Below are positions 23,964 to 29,926 of a stretch of DNA of 29,926 bases, one piece after another. The position numbers and the translations under genes were made by a program. The stretch is from Chloroflexota bacterium (GTDB taxonomy: Bacteria; Chloroflexota; Anaerolineae; Aggregatilineales; UBA3940). The stretch is taken from the NCBI GenBank assembly GCA_010092775.1, contig JAADYZ010000195.1:1-29926 (forward strand), given 5' to 3'. The notes below the pieces were generated by a model, which saw nothing but the letters and a program-made list of their open reading frames with translations, was not told where the DNA came from and searched no databases. Every line of letters starts with the position of its first letter. The stretch's first letter is position 1.

Positions 23964-24836
23964 CTATTGGGCGGCGTTCCAGGCGTCTGAATCTGGGAAG
24001 AAGAGCTTCTGCCCATTGATTTCAAAACTGGCGATCATCTCTTGAGTTTCCACACTGATGAGCCATTCAACAAATTGCATGGCTAGCTCCGCATTGACGT
24101 CGGGATGGCGTTCGGCGCTGATCGGCATGACGCCGTAAGGATTGAATAAAGCTTCATCGCCTTCTAGCAAGACTTCCAGCGAGACGCCCTCAGCCTGCCG
24201 GGCGATGAAGGTGGCCCGGTCGCTCAGCGTGTACCCTTGCTGCTCGTCGGCAATCGTGATCACCGCGCCCATCCCTTGTCCGGCTGCCTGATACCAATCG
24301 CCGCTGGGTTCGATACCGGCTGCGGCCCAGATCGACAGCTCTTTGGAGTGGGTGCCGCTATCGTCACCGCGAGAGACGAACGGGCTGCCCGCCTCAGCGA
24401 TGAGCGCGAAGGCGGCTGCCGCGTCCTCCATCCCACGAATCCCGGCAGGGTCAACGGCTGGGCCAATGATCACAAAGTCGTTGTACATCACATCGTAGCG
24501 AGCTGGCGCGTTTCCAGCCTCAACAAAGATGTCTTCGCGGCTCCGGTCATGTACTAATAGAACGTCGGCATCACCTGCCTCACCAATCTCAAGGGCCTGG
24601 CCAGTGCCAACCGCCACTACATCAACGCTAGCATTGTATTGTTCTTCAAACACTGGCAGGATGAAAGCCAGCAGCCCGGAGTTTTCGGTGCTGGTGGTGG
24701 TCGCCAGAATCAAGCGCTGCGGATCACTATCCGACTCAGCAGCCTGATCGGCGGGTGGGGTGGCGGGTGCAGCGCAAGCAAGCAGGCTCAAGGTCAGGAT
24801 GAAGATAAGCCAAACGCGGATATTTCTTGTTGGCAT
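23964..24836 (-). CDS. tupA: Tungstate-binding lipoprotein
   Basis: 290 aa. A lipoprotein signal (IRVWLIFILTLSLLAC) places the lipidated cysteine at 21. The mature protein opens with LILATTTSTENSGLL (TTTST at 46-50), the oxyanion-binding signature of TupA, followed by VGTGQALEIGEAGDADVLLVHDRS, then VMYNDFVIIGP and FVSRGDDSGTHSKE, all typical of TupA/EVR-type tungstate-binding proteins. It captures tungstate outside the membrane for TupBC. GGAGG lies 7 nt before ATG 24836. Molybdate ModA proteins lack the TTTSTENSG block, so tungstate is the preferred ligand by family; affinity cannot be read from sequence. A PadR regulator lies 86 bp upstream on the same strand. Confidence 0.95.
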   Translation of the reverse strand: MPTRNIRVWLIFILTLSLLACAAPATPPADQAAESDSDPQRLILATTTSTENSGLLAFILPVFEEQYNASVDVVAVGTGQALEIGEAGDADVLLVHDRSREDIFVEAGNAPARYDVMYNDFVIIGPAVDPAGIRGMEDAAAAFALIAEAGSPFVSRGDDSGTHSKELSIWAAAGIEPSGDWYQAAGQGMGAVITIADEQQGYTLSDRATFIARQAEGVSLEVLLEGDEALFNPYGVMPISAERHPDVNAELAMQFVEWLISVETQEMIASFEINGQKLFFPDSDAWNAAQ

Positions 24837-24922
24837 AGGGTGCCCTCCAAGGCAAATTGAAGCAAAGAGAAAGCATGAAACTCAACGACTTGGGGGACAG
24901 GTTGCGGATGGTTGTGGATGCG

Positions 24923-25483
24923 TTACATGCGCGTGAGGTCAGCGTGACACTCGCGCAGCCAGTTGATGATGAACTGAACTTGGCCCAGACGATAGGCATC
25001 GACCACATGGTAGAAATGGTCACCGGTCTGTTCTTCCAGGGTTTGGCTGGGGTCACGCCACTCAGCGAGGATCTCTTCAAAAACCGCCAACTGTGCATTG
25101 ATCAAGTGATCCGCGTCAGGTAAGTCCAGGATGTTGAAAAAGCGCAACTTCGCGATGAACTCGACGCGCACCCCTCGGATTGAATCAACCGGTTGGTAAA
25201 CCCAGGTCATGAACTGCTCACGGCCCTGTGTCGTCAAGCGATAGACCTTGCGGGCGGGTCGCCCGTCCTGTGGTTCCACCTCGAAACTCAGGAGCTTGTC
25301 CTGTTCAAGACTGGTCAGCAATCCATAGAACTTGGTCTGCCCAGCCTTCCAGATGGAATCAAACAGGGTCACAAAATCTTGATAAAGACCATAACCATGC
25401 TTGGGGCCACGCACCAACAATCCAAGTGCGACCTGTTCCAGTGGGTATTTTCCAAAACCACTGCTCTGTCTCGCATCCGCCAT
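24923..25483 (-). CDS. PadR family transcriptional regulator
   Basis: 186 aa. The N-terminal winged helix is clear: LEQVALGLLVRGPKHGYGLYQDF (about 15-37), KFYGLLTSLEQDKLLSFEVEPQDGRPARKVYRLTTQGREQF (about 71-91, then the wing). The C-terminal part (about 105-186) is helical, as in the PadR-s/Vir domain used for dimerisation and ligand sensing. It begins at ATG 25483 with AGG 5 nt upstream. It lies directly upstream of tupA, same strand, with no terminator in the 86-bp gap, so it is probably the first gene of the operon or its local regulator. Control of tungstate uptake is inferred from position; the effector is unknown. Confidence 0.88.
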   Translation of the reverse strand: MADARQSSGFGKYPLEQVALGLLVRGPKHGYGLYQDFVTLFDSIWKAGQTKFYGLLTSLEQDKLLSFEVEPQDGRPARKVYRLTTQGREQFMTWVYQPVDSIRGVRVEFIAKLRFFNILDLPDADHLINAQLAVFEEILAEWRDPSQTLEEQTGDHFYHVVDAYRLGQVQFIINWLRECHADLTRM

Positions 25484-25733
25484 TCCAGCCTACCCTTTTA
25501 CATCTTGTGGGCGTGTGTTTAGCTCGCGTGCAAACAGAGCTTAAGATACCACACTAAGACTCAACTATCACACTTCGGTATTTGTTTCTATAGTACACCT
25601 CCCAATATTTATAAACGTTATATTAGCAACCTGAGTATATCACCTTGTGTCTTATTTCACAAAAGCAGTCTGTGCCGGCCAAGCACACCTTGGCCCATTC
25701 TGTAACAGGACATAAACTAAAGTTTAGCCATTC
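25484..25733. other. AT-rich divergent control region
   Basis: This stretch separates padR-tup (minus) from the phn leader (plus) and is clearly richer in A+T than the surrounding DNA (for example around 25590-25650). It should hold the padR promoter; several weak -10-like sequences occur (for example CTATAG near 25587-25592), but none has a convincing partner. No gene is supported here. Confidence 0.4.
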
Positions 25734-25765
25734 TTAACACAAAGCCAGTGTCGATTGTCTATAAT
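25734..25765 (+). promoter_or_regulatory. Probable promoter of the phn operon
   Basis: A perfect TATAAT is at 25760-25765. TTAACA at 25734-25739 is the best -35, but the 20-bp spacer is long, so an activator may be needed. Transcription would start near 25772 and produce a ~277-nt leader. Confidence 0.45.
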
Positions 25766-25882
25766 GACTTCGGATTTTGTGTGGGAAGAACTCACGCCGG
25801 AGTTTCATCCTTATTATGGCTGACACTTTTCGTTCGCCATCTCAGGAAGCAACCAGGAATCGTACTCACCAATCATTGGTGC

Positions 25883-25896
25883 AGGACATATGTCCT
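25883..25896. promoter_or_regulatory. 14-bp palindrome in phn leader, candidate operator
   Basis: AGGACATATGTCCT is a perfect palindrome about 118 bp downstream of the -10, and shares GGRCATATGYCC with the palindrome at 20921-20934. If DNA-binding, its position would suit roadblock repression. Confidence 0.5.
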
Positions 25897-25925
25897 ATAG
25901 GGACTTCCTACCAATACCCCGAAAC

Positions 25926-25963
25926 CCAGAATCTCCCCTCGCGGAGGCTGGCGTTTTTTGTTT
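25926..25963 (+). terminator. Intrinsic terminator inside phn leader
   Basis: CCAG (25926-25929) with CTGG (25948-25951) and CTCC (25933-25936) with GGAG (25943-25946) form an interrupted stem, followed by TTTTTTGTTT (25954-25963). It precedes the phnD start by about 85 bp, so read-through must be regulated or partial. Confidence 0.65.
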
Positions 25964-26048
25964 CTCAGGCGGCGACGGCGTACTCCTAGCCAGCACAACA
26001 TCCACAGAGTCATCTGTCCATAGTTTCTCAAAAGAGGAGAACTGAAGC

Positions 26049-27031
26049 ATGAAGATTCGCAATCGTTTGACGGCCCTCCTGGCCATTGTACTGGTCGCTG
26101 CCTTCGGCCTGGTGGCTTGTGGTGGCACCGCTGCGGCTCCGGCTGAGGAAGAACCAGCCGAAGAAGAGGAAATGGCCGAGGAAGAACCAGCCGAAGAAGA
26201 GGAAATGGCCGAGGAAATCGGCACCGAAGATCGTCCCTTCGTTTTCGCTTTCGTCCCCTCTGGTGACGCCGACGTTATTCTCGCCAGCGGCGAAGCCATC
26301 ACTGCTCGTTTGAATGAAATCACCGGCCTGAGCTTTGAGGCCAGCGTCCCACCAGCTACGTTGGTGCCGTTGAAGCGCTGTGCGCCGGCGAAGCCGACGC
26401 CGTTGCGCTGAACACCTTCAGCTACATTGTGGCCAGCGAGCGTGGCTGCGCCGAGGTTGCCCTGGTTTCGGTTCGCTTCGGTAGCTCCACCTATGCGGGC
26501 CAGTTGGTTACCCGTGCCGATACCGGTATCGAGAGCGTTGAAGACCTGGCTGGCAGCACCTTCTGCCGCCCAGACGCATTTTCCACCTCCGGCTGGATCA
26601 TTCCCAGCATCACCATGCGCGCCAACGGCGTTGATCCAGACACCGACTTGACCGAAGTGGTTGACGCCGGTGGTCACGACGGTGTGGTTCGCGCCATCTA
26701 CGACGGCGACTGCGACGCCGGTTCGACCTTCGTTGACGCCCGCTGTGGGATCGAGGGGTATGAGGATGCTCCGGACGGCGGAACCGTCATTTCTGAGAGC
26801 CCGCCCATCCCGAACGACAACGTCAGCTTTGGTACCCACGTTCCGCAGGACGTTCGTGACCAGGTGACCGAGGCCCTGCTCGAGATGGCTGGTGCCGAAG
26901 CCGACCTGGCTATTCTGGAAGACCTGTATAGCTGGTCAGGCCTGGAGCGCCAGGGCAACGACTTCTACGATGAGTTCCGCCAGCAGCTCGATGCCGCCGG
27001 TATCAGCGCTGAGGACTTCCTCGAAGAGTAA
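26049..27031 (+). CDS. phnD: Phosphonate-type ABC transporter binding lipoprotein PhnD, with a one-base frameshift
   Basis: A lipoprotein signal (MKIRNRLTALLAIVLVAAF then LVAC, Cys24) is followed by a Glu/Pro-rich linker and a PhnD-type domain beginning FVFAFVPSGDADVILASGEAI. The first frame stops at 26411. The continuation GAVEALCAGEADAVALNTF then YIVASERGC is in another frame and runs to TAA at 27031, with QLVTRADTGI, DLAGSTFCRPD and VVDAGGHDGVVRAIYDGDCDAGSTF as expected for PhnD/phosphite-type binding proteins. Adding one base near 26351 (CCCACC to CCCAACC) restores VPTSYVGAVEALCAGEAD, a normal family sequence, giving about 327 aa. Everything else is intact, so a sequencing error or very recent mutation is more likely than old decay. 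AGAGGAG precedes the ATG. The ligand may be phosphonate, phosphite or a related compound. Confidence 0.85.
26145..26210 (+). repeat. 33-bp tandem duplication in phnD linker
   Basis: Two identical 33-bp units (26145-26177 and 26178-26210), then a partial third (GAGGAA), encode EEEPAEEEEMA twice. In frame, so only the acidic linker between lipid anchor and binding domain is lengthened. Confidence 0.92.
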
Positions 27032-27052
27032 ATCTCACCATCTAGATCATTC

Positions 27053-27080
27053 GGACCCCGCCCAGCGGGGTCCTTTTTTT
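27053..27080 (+). terminator. Intrinsic terminator between phnD and phnC
   Basis: GGACCCCGC (27053-27061) pairs with GCGGGGTCC (27065-27073), followed by seven T. It lies within the operon, 13 bp before phnC; partial read-through would give more binding protein than transporter. Confidence 0.9.
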
Positions 27081-27093
27081 AAAGGGGATCGCC

Positions 27094-27873
27094 ATGCTTG
27101 TTGTTGAAAACTTAAGTAAGGTCTACGACAACGGGACCGCCGCCCTGAAAGACGTGAGCTTTCAGGTCCCCGACGGGGCCTTTCTAGGCGTCATCGGATT
27201 GAGTGGTTCGGGTAAGTCAACGCTGCTGCGCTGCATTAATCGCCTGATTGAACCAACCAGTGGTCGCATTATCTGGGATGGGGTGGACATCACCGAGCTG
27301 CGCGGCGAAGAACTGCGCAAAGTGCGCCGCAAGATCGGTATGATTTTCCAGCAGTTCAACCTGGTGAAGCGCTCCACAGTGATGGTCAACGTGTTGAGTG
27401 GTCGGCTAGGCTACACCAACCCGATCTATGCTTTAGTGAATCACTTTCCGAAAGAGGATCGTGACAAGGCGCTCGCTGCTCTTGAACGCGTTGGTCTGAG
27501 TGACAAGAAGGACAATCGCGCAGATGCGCTCAGTGGTGGTCAGCAGCAGCGTGTAGGCATCGCTCGCGCCCTGATGCAAGAACCTACCATGATTCTCGCT
27601 GATGAGCCGGTCGCAAGCCTCGACCCGGTGCTCGCCCACTCGATCTTGGATCAGCTTGAAGTGCTCAACCGGGAAGATGGCATGACGGTGCTGTGCAGTC
27701 TGCACTACTTGGACCTTGTTCAGCGCTACAGCACACGCGTGATTGGCTTGCGAGATGGCCGCCTGGTCTATGAGGGCACCCGCGAGGAAATCCGCAACAT
27801 GACAGATGAAGACTTCAAAGACATCTACGGCCAGGAAGCAGAACGCATCACTCCTGGCTCCATCATGGGTTAG
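27094..27873 (+). CDS. phnC: Phosphonate-type ABC transporter ATP-binding protein
   Basis: 259 aa. Walker A GLSGSGKST (35-43), Q-loop IFQQFNLV, signature LSGGQQQR (146-153), Walker B MILADEP (166-172) with the PhnC-typical continuation VASLDP, and H-loop SLHYLDL. The insertion LSGRLGYTNPIYALVNHFPKEDRDKA (about 101-126) is characteristic of PhnC and separates it from phosphate and amino-acid ATPases. AAAGGGG lies 6 nt before ATG 27094. It energises import of phosphonate or phosphite-like compounds with PhnD and PhnE; no C-P lyase or phosphonatase gene is in the window, so the use of the substrate is unknown. Confidence 0.95.
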   Translation: MLVVENLSKVYDNGTAALKDVSFQVPDGAFLGVIGLSGSGKSTLLRCINRLIEPTSGRIIWDGVDITELRGEELRKVRRKIGMIFQQFNLVKRSTVMVNVLSGRLGYTNPIYALVNHFPKEDRDKALAALERVGLSDKKDNRADALSGGQQQRVGIARALMQEPTMILADEPVASLDPVLAHSILDQLEVLNREDGMTVLCSLHYLDLVQRYSTRVIGLRDGRLVYEGTREEIRNMTDEDFKDIYGQEAERITPGSIMG

Positions 27874-27887
27874 AGGAGACAACGATC

Positions 27888-29411
27888 ATGGCAGATGCAC
27901 CTCCCGATTTTAATCCGTCCGGTGGGCCCCCACAGGACTTACCCGACCTCTTTACGCCAGAAGAGACCATCAAACGCAACCCGATCGTCACCGGCCTCCT
28001 TGCCCTGATTCCAGGGGCGGGCCATGCTTTTATTGGTCGTAGCCGCCAGGGCGCTGGCTATTTCGGCTTGACCGTCGTGATGGGCTTGCTGTTGTACTGG
28101 GCCCAGGTGACGACCGAATTTGAGGTCTTTCCAGGCTTGTGGATCGTTCTGCTGGTTGTGGCGATCCTGTTTTACGTCTTTACGATCTTTTCTGCGGTGA
28201 GCTTGGCTGGCGATGCTGAGAAGTTCTATCCGCGCATTGCGCTGATATTGATTCTCAGCTTCACCTACCTACTGGGGTGGCAAGCGACTGAGGTCAACCT
28301 CCAGAAGTTCTTCACCGAATTCTCCGACACCTTCGATACCTTCAGCCGCATTCTATGGCCCTGGAACGCGGCGATCGACCCAATTGAAGACGTGCTAGTC
28401 GTCTCAACGCCCTTCCTTGCGCCCTGCCCAGATGACCCCATTGCAAGCTCGATGAGTGAGCTCGATAACGAGTTTGGCGCGCAGATCACGCTGGAACCAG
28501 GCTGCGGGGTGATGAACGAGGATCGCACTGAGGAGCCAGGAACAGACCTGATGTTGGTAGGTACAGGTTTCGTGCCCAACACAGAGGTTGTTCTCTGGTG
28601 GGAAGACCCGATCGGTGAGGACTTCCGGCCCAATTACGACGGCGAGACCTTGTCGGTCGTCACCGATGCGGACGGCAACTTCGAACTGGCCTTTGAAGCC
28701 CCTCGCTACAACACCCCTGGCCAGGCTGTTGGTATCCAGGAACATGAAGCGGTCATCCGCCAACTCATTGACATCACAGGCTATGAGCTTTCCGAAAACT
28801 TCTTGTTGGCCTTGAACCGACTGATCATCACGATCTTCCAGGCGCTGATGGCGACCAGCTTCGGCATCATCTTTGCCTTTCCCATCAGCTTCTTGGCAGC
28901 CCGCAACTTGATGTGGGGCAGCCCGCTCACGCGGGTGATCTACTATGCCGTCCGCTTCATCATGAACGTTTCTCGTTCGATTGAGCCGCTGATCTGGGCG
29001 GTCATTGCGGTGATTTGGGTCGGCCTGAGCCCCTTTGCAGGCGTGATCGCGCTGACCATTCACACCATCGCCGCTCTCGGTAAGCTCTACTCCGAGTCGA
29101 TCGAAAGCATCGATTCGGGCCCAATCGAAGCGGTGACAGCAACCGGGGCCAACGGCCTGCAAACGATCATGTACGCGATCGTGCCGCAGATCATTCCACC
29201 CTACCTATCCTTCACCATCTATCGCTGGGACATCAACGTGCGTATGTCCACCATTCTGGGATTCGTCGGTGGTGGTGGTATCGGGCAGATCCTCTCACAG
29301 TGGATCAACCAGTCCCTCTGGAGTTCAGCCGGTATCGCCGTGTGGATGATTGCCATCACGGTTTCGGTGCTTGACTACGCCAGTGCGGAGTTACGCAAGC
29401 GCTTCGTCTAA
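27888..29411 (+). CDS. phnE: Phosphonate-type ABC transporter permease with large N-terminal extension
   Basis: 507 aa, nearly twice the usual ~270 aa for PhnE. Residues ~310-507 are the normal permease (LIITIFQALMATSFGIIFAF, FPISFLAARNLM, SRSIEPLIWAVIAVIWVGLSPF, the coupling loop SIESIDSGPIEAVTATGA, FVGGGGIGQIL). The N-terminal ~300 aa contains a Pro-rich start, three or four hydrophobic segments (about 33-130; NPIVTGLLALIPGAGHAFIG resembles TM2-type small membrane domains), and then a polar region ~170-290 with a beta-rich, Ig-like part (LMLVGTGFVPNTEVVLWW, DADGNFELAFEAP), probably outside the membrane. AGGAG lies 9 nt before ATG 27888. The extra domain may contact PhnD or substrate; this is inference. 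Confidence 0.9.
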   Translation: MADAPPDFNPSGGPPQDLPDLFTPEETIKRNPIVTGLLALIPGAGHAFIGRSRQGAGYFGLTVVMGLLLYWAQVTTEFEVFPGLWIVLLVVAILFYVFTIFSAVSLAGDAEKFYPRIALILILSFTYLLGWQATEVNLQKFFTEFSDTFDTFSRILWPWNAAIDPIEDVLVVSTPFLAPCPDDPIASSMSELDNEFGAQITLEPGCGVMNEDRTEEPGTDLMLVGTGFVPNTEVVLWWEDPIGEDFRPNYDGETLSVVTDADGNFELAFEAPRYNTPGQAVGIQEHEAVIRQLIDITGYELSENFLLALNRLIITIFQALMATSFGIIFAFPISFLAARNLMWGSPLTRVIYYAVRFIMNVSRSIEPLIWAVIAVIWVGLSPFAGVIALTIHTIAALGKLYSESIESIDSGPIEAVTATGANGLQTIMYAIVPQIIPPYLSFTIYRWDINVRMSTILGFVGGGGIGQILSQWINQSLWSSAGIAVWMIAITVSVLDYASAELRKRFV

Positions 29412-29424
29412 TAGAGCTTCACTG

Positions 29425-29454
29425 CGGGCACAGAGCGTGTTCTGTGCCCGTTTT
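29425..29454 (+). terminator. Intrinsic terminator of the phn operon
   Basis: CGGGCACAGA (29425-29434) pairs with TCTGTGCCCG (29441-29450) around a 6-nt loop, followed by TTTT. It starts 13 bases after the phnE stop. Confidence 0.9.
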
Positions 29455-29522
29455 CCCAGGGCAATCGCTTCAAAATCAATCTCGTGAAAAGCATACCGTT
29501 ATGAGCATTGTTTGGGTTTGAA

Positions 29523-29589
29523 GCCTCAGTCTTCACCCACCAACCCGACTTAATAAGGTCGGGTTGGTGCCTCTCAGCAAAGCTGAGGC
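29523..29589. other. Nested inverted repeats in intergenic DNA
   Basis: A perfect 12-bp stem (CACCAACCCGAC 29538-29549 with GTCGGGTTGGTG 29558-29569, loop TTAATAAG) lies inside an outer 7-bp pair (GCCTCAG 29523-29529, CTGAGGC 29583-29589). CTCAGC/GCTGAG (29573-29587) offers an alternative to the outer stem. No U-run follows on the plus strand. It could be a repeat-family element, a small RNA fold or a second terminator. Confidence 0.5.
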
Positions 29590-29724
29590 AGCCCTAGCAA
29601 GGGGGCAGGGTGGATAAGCACAAACACAAGAGAACCGAGCTTTAAACAGCATACCTTTTGAAAGACGCAATTTGAAGCGAGTACCCTCTCGTTCTTCTTC
29701 GCCTTCGCTGGCCAACATCACATC

Positions 29725-29733
29725 TGTTATACT
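29725..29733 (+). promoter_or_regulatory. Extended -10 promoter before the last gene
   Basis: TGTTATACT at 29725-29733 is an extended -10 (TGN plus TATACT). The -35 side (TTCGCT at 29704-29709, 18 bp away) is weak, as is common with extended -10 elements. Confidence 0.5.
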
Positions 29734-29795
29734 TCACCGTGAGGGGAGGACGCACAGTTGTCAACGGTTGTTATGTTGCTGTGTGGATATTCTCA

Positions 29796-29926
29796 ATGAC
29801 TTCATCACCCTCGCTCGATCAGATTCTAACCCAACTAGATGCCTTCATTGCAGGTGATTTCTCGGCGACTTCTGCGCCCGCTGAGCCACCTGATAGCCCT
29901 TTTGGCCAAATCGCTGAGCGGCTCAA
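29796..29926 (+). CDS. Unidentified protein, N-terminal 43 codons only
   Basis: An open frame from ATG 29796 runs off the window: MTSSPSLDQILTQLDAFIAG, then DFSATSAPAEPPDSPFGQIAERL. The pattern of LDQILTQLDAFIAGDFSA followed by a Pro-rich stretch and FGQIAERL resembles the N-terminal leader of soluble sensor proteins, where a HAMP-like phrase precedes PAS or GAF domains, but too little is visible for a family call. The ribosome-binding site is weak (GGAT, about 9 nt upstream). An extended -10 promoter 63 bp upstream supports a real gene start. Confidence 0.5.
   Translation, partial: MTSSPSLDQILTQLDAFIAGDFSATSAPAEPPDSPFGQIAERL

Larger units (their letters stand above)
25771..26048 (+). promoter_or_regulatory. 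Structured 5' leader of the phn operon (candidate attenuator or riboswitch)
   Basis: A ~277-nt untranslated region with several possible helices. At its start, ACTTCGG (25767-25773) can pair with CCGGAGT around an inner 7-bp GTGTGGG/CTCACGC hairpin. AGGAAG (25844-25849) pairs with CTTCCT (25904-25909), enclosing two dyads: CACCAAT C ATTGGTG (25867-25881) and AGGACATATGTCCT (25883-25896). This three-way-junction-like unit is followed 17 nt later by an intrinsic terminator (25926-25963) before phnD. The arrangement suggests conditional termination. It matches no riboswitch consensus I can recall. The 14-bp palindrome could equally be a DNA operator. Confidence 0.5.

Noticed and set aside
25777..25989. 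70-codon open frame in the phn leader
   Set aside because: It has no ribosome-binding site, runs through two palindromes and a terminator, and its product resembles nothing; the structural explanation is better.
1..29926. CRISPR arrays, insertion sequences, tRNA or rRNA genes
   Set aside because: No regularly spaced repeats, transposase-like proteins, cloverleaf-compatible tRNA sequences or rRNA segments were noticed on reading; a tRNAscan or repeat finder was not run.

Overview
The window looks like chromosomal DNA of a Chloroflexota bacterium, probably Anaerolineae-like. The support is: lipoprotein substrate-binding proteins with acidic linkers, a SpoVS protein, a T-box in front of thrS, HEAT-repeat proteins, large hybrid kinases, and a molybdenum/tungsten cofactor island without nitrogenase genes. 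This placement is inferred from gene content; no rRNA or marker phylogeny was available. No tRNA, rRNA, IS element or CRISPR array was seen.

Layout. 1-2216 (minus): an acyl-ACP-reductase-like protein cut by the window edge, coupled to a left-handed beta-helix protein. 2483-3223: a DUF4386 membrane protein. 3244-5440: promoter, threonine T-box leader and thrS, ending in a hairpin shared with the converging spoVS. 6008-9673 (minus): two HEAT-repeat proteins, an alpha/beta hydrolase and an aldo/keto reductase. 9763-11175 (minus): a membrane-anchored TPR plus PstS-like protein. 11294-15407 (plus): a broken histidine-kinase ATPase fragment, then a hybrid kinase overlapping a REC-kinase.

15399-25483 is a metal island built from several operons: MoeA and a MoeA-PBP fusion, two MoaD-like proteins (one without the C-terminal Gly-Gly), a DDTD-motif protein related to TiaS, a small acidic protein with a DUF134 regulator, and a PadR regulator followed by tupA-tupB-tupC and a molybdenum-storage-protein (MosB-type) homologue. 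The combination suggests import of tungstate (or molybdate), storage as oxoanion clusters, and insertion into molybdopterin.

25734-29454 is a phosphonate-type ABC transporter operon: a structured leader ending in an intrinsic terminator, phnD (one-base frameshift), an internal terminator, phnC, and an enlarged phnE. The window ends with the first 43 codons of an unidentified protein.

The least expected signal is a pair of perfect 14-bp palindromes with the common core GGRCATATGYCC. One lies in the divergent control region beside the DUF134 regulator (20921-20934), the other in the phn leader (25883-25896), which hints at one regulator linking the metal island and the phosphonate-type transporter.
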